The notes under the pieces were generated by a model that saw only the letters and a list, made by a program, of their open reading frames with translations, searched no databases and was not told the origin of the DNA. From Linnemannia elongata (Eukaryota; Mortierellomycota; Mortierellomycetes; Mortierellales; Mortierellaceae), in contig JAXBDG010000024.1 in assembly GCA_036320915.1 (NCBI GenBank), positions 1 through 64,000 on the forward strand: a stretch of DNA of 64,000 nt. The letters run 5' to 3'. Of this stretch, positions 58,180 to 64,000 are shown in pieces; the first letter of the stretch is position 1; each line of letters opens with the position of its first letter. The position numbers and the translations under genes are program-made.

Positions 58180-60333
58180 TTAAAGGTCCCCATAGCTAAG
58201 GATTTGACGTCCACGTCCACGTGCTTGAGCAACGGCTGCTCGAGGGTCTGCACCCACAGGTGGGTAGACAGCAGTAACAGGCTTGGGAGGCAGCTTGGGT
58301 GAGCGAGGACGAGGCGGGAGCTGGTGGATTGGTCTCGAAGTCGTTGTCTCAGGTGTCATCAAACCCTGGGAAGAGGCTGAAGAGGTTGACGTAGCCAGTG
58401 AAGGACGACGAGCTCCATCACGAGTTGGGAGTGGCGATATCGTACCGGCTTCTGAACCAGAGCCTCTTTGGTAGTACATCGGAAACTCCTCCCTGAAGAC
58501 TCTAACATGAGCTCCGTCCACCATCGAACCGCTCATCATTTCCAACGCCCGCTGTGCTGCATCCAGTCTGGTGTATGTCACAAAAGCAATATTTTTGCCC
58601 TCGACCAGATTCGCCTCCTCGATCTCGCCGTATGGTCCAAATGCAGCTAGTAACGCTGTGACTGACGTCGAATCTGCGAGCCCCTCGATGCGAATCTTGC
58701 TGAGAAGAGGTGGCGGCTCCTGATGTCGGATGGCCGAGGTGTGAGTGTCGTGGTGGGGGTAGCAGTCCTGCTCAAAGTCCCTTGCACTGTCTCTCCGCTT
58801 GAAGAAATCCGGCCCTTGATCTCTGTATGGACTGACCGAGCGTGATCGGGATCTGAAGCTGCTTTGTCTGCTGGGCGAAGGTGAGCGCGAGCCTGAAGTT
58901 GAGCGGAAACGAGGACGATGGTTTTCATAGTCTCCAGGGTGCCGTCCAAAGTCTCTGTGGCTGTCTATCCTGCGCTTCCTGTGTTCCTGGCTGCCTGCTT
59001 GGTCCGCCAAGGGGTGCATGCTGTCACACACATGCAGTCATAAAATAAACCACAAATATAAGCGAGGGTCTTTTTGTTTGCGATAGAAATGCACGTAGCA
59101 CTGAGAAGAAAAAAAAGGGGGGGGGATGTACTTACGCGTTGGTCTGATAGTTGGTAATGGTGTCAGGGGACTGGTGACGAACGGCTCGAAGTGATTGCCC
59201 ATGTGCAGTTTGCACGATTCCTTCACGACTATCTGTACTTCCACTCCAGCGACGTCCATTAGTTCCAGGACGACCGCCGTTGGGGCTATCCGTTTGAACA
59301 GTGGGGTCGTTTCTTGGTGATGGGATAGGTGTAGGAGGAGTTGCTGTTGCTGAGTGGTTGCTGTCGGATGCATGGTGGTGGCCAGGAGTGGATGTGTAAG
59401 GAGGTGAGGCTACAGAGTTGATAGATGGGTTCCTACCGCGACCAGAGTAGGATGAGTTACCCTATTCGAGTTGTTAAAATATAAGCATAGAGCAGTAAGC
59501 AGCTAATCTACTAATTCGTACATGTCGGTGTACGCGTGCACCCCCATGTCCTTTGGTGTTCGTTCGGTGGTAACATTACAATACCAGCAAATATCGTGAA
59601 AACACCAATAATAATAAGCAACAATAACGATCGTTCCATAATGACAGTCATTACAACAACAACAGCAGCAGTAAAAACAACGACGACGACGACGACATGT
59701 GGCAACCACGATAGCAGCCATAACAACTAGGACCCGAGTTGTAACATAAGCAACAAACATCAAGGAGAGCGACGAACAAGAGAACAAGGGCCATACCAAC
59801 TTATCAGAGCATTCGCCAATGTTGCTCCCATGCAGGTGTGATGCAGCAGCATTGCGAACTGCCATGGACGACCGCTTCAGCTTCTTTTCCATTCCTGCTC
59901 CTGGCCCTACTCCAACTCCTGTTTCTATTCCTGTTCCTGCTCCTGCTCCTGCTCCTGCTCCTGAAACTTTTTGCACGCGAGGCCTTTTTACTGAAGGTTC
60001 ATGGCGACTGTTGTTACTCTTATTAGCACTGTCTTGACGCGACTGAGTGAGAGTAGGTACTGCAGTTGAAAGAGAGGATTTCGGTTTTGGCAAGTTAACT
60101 CCCGCGAGGGCAAAGATGTCGACGGAGCGGTGGTCCTTGACCCGCGACGCCTCCTTGAGTTCTTTTTCCTGGTGAGATTATGACACGTATACAGTTAGGA
60201 CGACTGGAGCGATAAGGAAGATAAGAATAACAATAACAAACAGGTGTGTGTGGATGTGCGTTGAGTAAGTCGATTAAGATACCTTCTTCATCTGTTGGAC
60301 CAGAGCGAACTTTTGCTGCAGTTTGTTGTCCAT
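58180..60333 (-). CDS. NELF-E-like RRM protein
   Basis: Exons 60,333-60,283; 60,168-59,797; 59,461-59,136; 59,020-58,180; 529 residues. The N-terminus (KLQQKFALVQQMKKEKEL) resembles the short helix of animal NELF-E. A GAGAGAGAG linker, a disordered Ser/Pro/Asn segment and an RS-like stretch (SRSPSPSRQSSFRSRSRSVS) follow. One RRM lies at about 357-425: IRIEGLADS (RNP2 position), LLAAFGPYGEIEEANLV, IAFVTYTRLDAAQRALEMM (RNP1 position), and VDGAHVRVF. The end RQILSYGDL is close to the RTQIVYSDDV end of vertebrate NELF-E. NELF-E is the RNA-binding subunit of the factor that pauses RNA polymerase II. Assignment rests on domain order and the two ends; a generic RRM splicing protein is the alternative. 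Confidence 0.6.
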
Positions 60334-60931
60334 GGTGGTTGCCTTGTTGGTAGGTGGTGCGTGGTAGAAGTAGTAGGTAGTAAGTAGAGGAGTCGTTTTA
60401 TTGTTATTTTTCGAACTGCGCTGGTTGGGATACGTGAGGCCGAGAGAAGGCTATGATTGAGGTGGTTGATTGTTGTTGGCTTGCTTGTTTGCTTGTTTGC
60501 TTGGTTGTGTGTGTGCGTAGGAGTAAGAGTGAGAGTGCAGTAGGTGAGTGCAATGAGTGTCGATGATGATGTCGTCGTTGTGGGTGTTGCTGAAAAGGAG
60601 TGAGAGAGGAGAGGACAAGAGGCAAGTAAAAGTGAAGGAGGGAAGGCGGGAAGGCGGGGGGGAGGGGGGCAAAGTAAGAGCCGAGTCAAGTTGAACTGAG
60701 CGAGGAGGGAGTGAGCACCTTCGCGCCTTTTAACCCCTCCGCCCGGTAATCACGTGTACCAGCAACCTTGACTGGCGAGCGAACGAAACGAAAAGACGAG
60801 CCACGAACGAAACCACTTCTCTTTCATTCTTATCCTAAGCGAAAGAGCACACAGGACAGGCGGCAGGACCAGAAATAGGACACAAGGACGTCTCTCTTAG
60901 TCTCAGGAAAATATAACAGCAACAAACAGAC
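60334..60931. promoter_or_regulatory. Shared divergent promoter, NELF-E-like and ER protein genes
   Basis: 598 bp between divergent starts, with a CACGTG hexamer at 60,752-60,757 (a bHLH-type core) and repeated TTGCTTGTTTGCT words near 60,475-60,505. Other minus-strand frames are low complexity. Confidence 0.45.
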
Positions 60932-62080
60932 ATGCGCTGTCCATCTCTAACCATCATATTGCTGCCAATCCTGGTCGCTCTCATCCTCGCACCTACATCA
61001 ACCCACGCAAACACAGAAAAAGTCATCTTCACCGTCAACTATTCCTCCTCTCCTTCGTCTTCACAAGAGAAAACGGCGACATCTACAACAACACGTCATG
61101 TCGAAAAGAATAGCAACAAAGGATATCATGGCATCCTTGACCCTTCTTCATGGTAAACACAACGTATCAATAGGAGAGAAAAAAAGCGAGCGTCGATTGT
61201 ACTGAACACAGAGCAGCTGGAAACTAATGACGTATCTACGACATGCATCGCAACATAATAGGAAGACACTCGCGTCGCCGCATACAATTATCCGCACTGA
61301 TACAATCCTGCCTTCCTTCTATGAAAACGACGTGACAATTGCCTCGCAAAGGACGCGTCAACATTCAGGATCTTCATTATTGAGCGACAGTCAACTCTTG
61401 GCCTATGGTGATGGTCTGCAGAACAGACAGTTCATCTGGTATGTCCTGAAGGACCTCGACAATAAAGCCTCCTTCGAACTGAGGATATCTTATCCTGCCA
61501 CCGTAAGTCGATTGAAAATCCCCTTCAGTGTTTACTACAAAGTGCTTGCTTAAAAAAATAATTCAACCGCTGACATTTGGTGGTTGTTTTCTGATGAATA
61601 GTCTCCGGCTGACTTTGACATGTCGGTTTGGACATTGGAAGAGGCTCAGGAGCAGTTGCCCACAAGCATCGATCTTCTCGACCACTTTCCCCAGGTATGC
61701 GAGTCTGAAACTATTGGCATCCGCATGGAAAAGGAGTTGTTTCAATGTTACGCAAGGACGCAAGGTTGTTTTGAATACGTTTTGTATACTCACACCTGCT
61801 TCAACTCTCCAATTAGAACACGATGTTTGCAAGGATCAAGGCGACTTACACAGGAGTATCCTACCTATCAAACGGAAGGTTACCTAGTCCAGAGACACTT
61901 CCTGTCCCTTTCAATCTAGTGCTGGAGCGTCTTTACTTTATGATCCCATACCAAGCTCTGAAGCTCGCTGCTGTGATTGCGCTGGTGACCGTGAGCGGAT
62001 TAGGATATGCTGTTCCCCGAGTCCATCGTGCGTTGATTGAGATCTCTGCCCAAGATTCAAAAAGCAAAAAAGCGGAATAA
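60932..62080 (+). CDS. Type I membrane protein with dilysine ER signal, unknown function
   Basis: Exons 60,932-61,152; 61,214-61,502; 61,602-61,694; 61,817-62,080; 288 residues. Exon 2 could also start 3 bp later. A signal peptide (SLTIILLPILVALILAPTSTHA) leads into a lumenal domain with no cysteine pattern; its best-defined part is FIWYVLKDLDNKASFELRIS followed by YPATSPADFDMSVW, a beta-strand-rich stretch. One membrane helix lies at about 247-266 (LKLAAVIALVTVSGLGYAVP). The C-terminus ends KSKKAE, so Lys occupies positions -3 and -4, a canonical KKxx signal for retrieval to the ER. I do not recognise the family; an ER quality-control, GPI-related or glycosylation accessory subunit would fit. 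Confidence 0.68.
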
Positions 62081-62165
62081 ATAACATTAATCTACAATTC
62101 AAGGCTAATTGGAAGTGGCGTGAAAGGGTAATCTTTCAACTGGCAAAAAACGAGCCCATGTCGAC

Positions 62166-62183
62166 TTTTTTTTTTTTTTTTTT
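62166..62183 (+). repeat. Poly(T) tract, 18 bp
   Basis: T18 followed by a 130-bp C/T-rich stretch, just after the ER protein gene. Confidence 0.9.
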
Positions 62184-62367
62184 CCTTTCCTTCCCTCCTT
62201 TCTTTTTCTCTTTCTTCCACGTCTTTCTCCTTCCTTGACCACCCAACACATAGTACTTCTTTTCTTCCTTTCTTCTTTCCGCTTCCTTATCTTCTTTCCT
62301 GCACCGACCAACCAACACGCGACACATCTTCAAGACTGAAAACAACACTTCTACCAGCACCCGACAG

Positions 62368-63240
62368 ATATTTGACATCGTCGAAATCCTCGACCTAGTG
62401 GGACGGTTCCTTTCGCCGCCGGATCTCCTCAACTGCTGTCAAGCCTTTCATTACTGGAACAAGATCCTCACTTCTCGGCTGTGGGAGACCATCGACGACT
62501 CTCGATGCTCTTGGTCCAAAACCCTGGAATGCTTACGGCGCCGATGATGGCAAGGCAGCGGGACAAGACGAGCTTTAAATTCGAAGAGTCTTCGCAATTT
62601 ATGGGCGACATATTTGGAACTCTCTCCTCAGTTGGTAAATCGTTATCGAAGCTGCTAACGACGCGCGCTGCAGCAACCTTCGGTCGTTGCACATCACAAA
62701 CGTACGTGACAAGTTGGCACGAGTGGAAAAGATAGAAATGGAACTGACGAGGCAGAAAGCCCAAACCAACGACCCTTAGCTTCCAGCTGTCACAGCGCCG
62801 CTCCTTTCAGCCGAGTTTGAGAAGTTACCTCAGCCAAGCGTCGTTGCATACAGGCCCAACGACTTGCAGGAACGGGACTGGATCACGCCCCAGAACTTTT
62901 GGATCCCGACGCGGTGCAATACACGACTTTTATCGTTGATGCTGAGCCACGCGCTTAGTGAGCTCTGCGAGATCGAATCAGAGGCCGCCAGCATATGTTT
63001 AATTCCCTGGAGCTTACTCTCAAGTCCGGTCTTGGTCTTTTGGCACCTTTGGTCAACCTGGAGATGCTTAGTTTCTAAGGGAACGACCATAGGATTGACA
63101 AGCCTAAACTGGAGGGGATGACGGTCCATTGGCGACGATTGACGACTCGGTACACAACGGCAGAAAACTGCGCTGAGGGAGTACATGACACAGCTGAGGC
63201 TCGATGTTGTTCATGAGTCCATTATTCCTACCTGTAACTA
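62368..63240 (+). pseudogene. Decayed F-box/LRR gene
   Basis: An F-box reads clearly from 62,368 (IFDIVEILDLVGRFLSPPDL...LWETIDDSRCSWSKTLECL), but the expected start codon is ATA, and the frame stops at TGA near 62,547. The adjoining frame gives GKAAGQDEL, a TAA, then IRRVFAIYGRHI, the block that in intact relatives reads LFVKYGHHI. Farther on, one frame gives ERDWITPQNFWIPTRCNTRLLSL and a remnant with several further stops to about 63,120. Several independent lesions show it is not a sequencing error. It sits just upstream of an intact relative, so it is probably an old tandem duplicate. Confidence 0.7.
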
Positions 63241-63270
63241 GATTCGAAGGCAGCAAATGCCCCTGGATAT

Positions 63271-63271
<1 letters not shown>

Positions 63272-63301
<30 letters not shown>
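63272..63301 (+). repeat. Poly(A) tract, 30 bp
   Basis: Uninterrupted A30 between the F-box pseudogene and the next F-box gene. Confidence 0.95.
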
Positions 63302-63303
<2 letters not shown>

Positions 63304-63479
63304 ACACAATTGTATGCAGATGTCTATGTGCCCCTCATATCACCTAATTGGACCCTATGGTCTCATTATCTCTTTTCCACTTTTCTTTATTCTTCCCCGA
63401 ATCTTTCTTTCACACGCGCGCCAACGCTCTGCTGATCTCAACTGCACACCCCTCCACCCCACAGGAGCAGCGACTCACA

Positions 63480-64000
63480 ATGGACCTCCCAGGAGAGATC
63501 ATCAGCCTTATTGGATCCTTCCTCGACCCACAGCATCTCTTTGTCAGCATCCAACTCTCGCGGAGATGGAATCATTTTCTCGTGCCCCGACTCTGGAGAC
63601 ACCTGTATGACACTAGTTACCACTGGCCACAGGTGCTGAAGCAAACATCCTCAATAATGCAAGCAACAACTACGACTAAGGCAACAGAGACATGGACAGA
63701 GACCGATAGCGAGTGGCTTCGGGACTTATTTGTTAAGTACGGCCATCATATCAGGACCTTGGACGTGTCCAGCCCAGCATTGATTGCCGCCATCAGTAGC
63801 GCAGGAACTTGCACTCAGCTGCAATCATTCAGGATATCGTTCATACGGTACCGGGGCGGAGGCTGGTATATGCCAATATGGCTCAGTCATGACTCCAACC
63901 AACAGCAACAGCCCATCGCACCTTTAGAAGCACCCGGACCTTTGGTCTCGCCTATTTTTGAGGGTCACCTCCTGCCGAACCCAGCAGCTCGTCCACCTAT
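63480..64000 (+). CDS. F-box protein, 5' part (runs off the window)
   Basis: ATG at 63,480 opens a frame that is still open at the last base (about 173 codons). Residues 2-45 are an F-box (LPGEIISLIGSFLDPQHLFVS...LVPRLWRHLYD), followed by a Thr-rich spacer and LRDLFVKYGHHIRTLDV, the conserved link to the leucine-rich repeats seen also in the gene at 50,379-52,583 (LFVKYGHHIRRL). It then enters repeat-like sequence (LQSFRISFIRY). Probably a full F-box/LRR gene continuing beyond the window. Confidence 0.78.
   Translation, partial: MDLPGEIISLIGSFLDPQHLFVSIQLSRRWNHFLVPRLWRHLYDTSYHWPQVLKQTSSIMQATTTTKATETWTETDSEWLRDLFVKYGHHIRTLDVSSPALIAAISSAGTCTQLQSFRISFIRYRGGGWYMPIWLSHDSNQQQQPIAPLEAPGPLVSPIFEGHLLPNPAARPP

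Overview
This window is the left end of a eukaryotic chromosome, almost certainly from an early-diverging filamentous fungus; Mortierellaceae or a related Mucoromycota group is my inference. It opens with about 495 bp of a CCCTAAAAAA telomere repeat. The chromosomal genes are split by short GT-AG introns (mostly 65-280 nt), are spaced by 0.3-2.5 kb, and include ORC3, mitochondrial dihydrolipoamide dehydrogenase, a HAM1-like protein and F-box/LRR proteins of a kind expanded in Mortierella-type genomes. Exon junctions below were derived by hand; each model was checked for GT/AG borders, phase and total length divisible by three, except one junction in the ABCC gene.

Region 1 (1-14,000) is telomere plus a subtelomeric nest of one DNA-transposon family. 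Two near-complete elements of about 3.9 kb (820-4760 and 5020-8952) share one layout: long terminal inverted repeats (about 311 and 276 bp), a DDE transposase on the + strand, and facing it a ~565-residue protein of unknown family and a small ~100-residue protein. A rearranged, inverted set of fragments follows (9166-12,440). All copies share a G-tract/C-tract core in the TIRs and a TTTTTAAAAAC palindrome at gene boundaries. Only the first element has all three genes open; the transposases of the other two are frameshifted. A 259-bp-period tandem duplication of a TIR lies between elements 1 and 2. This is the best candidate for a previously undescribed system.

Region 2 (14,000-64,000) is ordinary gene-dense chromosome with some surprises. 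In order: an intronless SpoIIIAA/Ycf45-type ATPase; a 95-residue one-intron membrane protein; a Ser/Thr-rich orphan; a full-length ABCC transporter; a secreted Cys-rich protein; a SAP-domain membrane protein divergent from ORC3; a HAM1-like protein; LPD1; a Kelch single-pass membrane protein; a Golgi-type glycosyltransferase; an L-arabinokinase-like GT-B protein; a decayed ARF-family GTPase; an F-box/LRR gene; a half-size ABCA transporter; a NELF-E-like RRM protein; a type I membrane protein with a dilysine ER signal; an F-box pseudogene; and the 5' part of another F-box gene that runs off the end.

The host genes do not form an operon or cluster; the mix is typical housekeeping content. Functional pairs are limited to shared promoters (SAP gene/ORC3 and NELF-E-like/ER protein). 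Six homopolymer tracts of 28-35 A or T are scattered through introns and intergenic DNA. No tRNA, rRNA, CRISPR array or bacterial-type regulatory element was seen.
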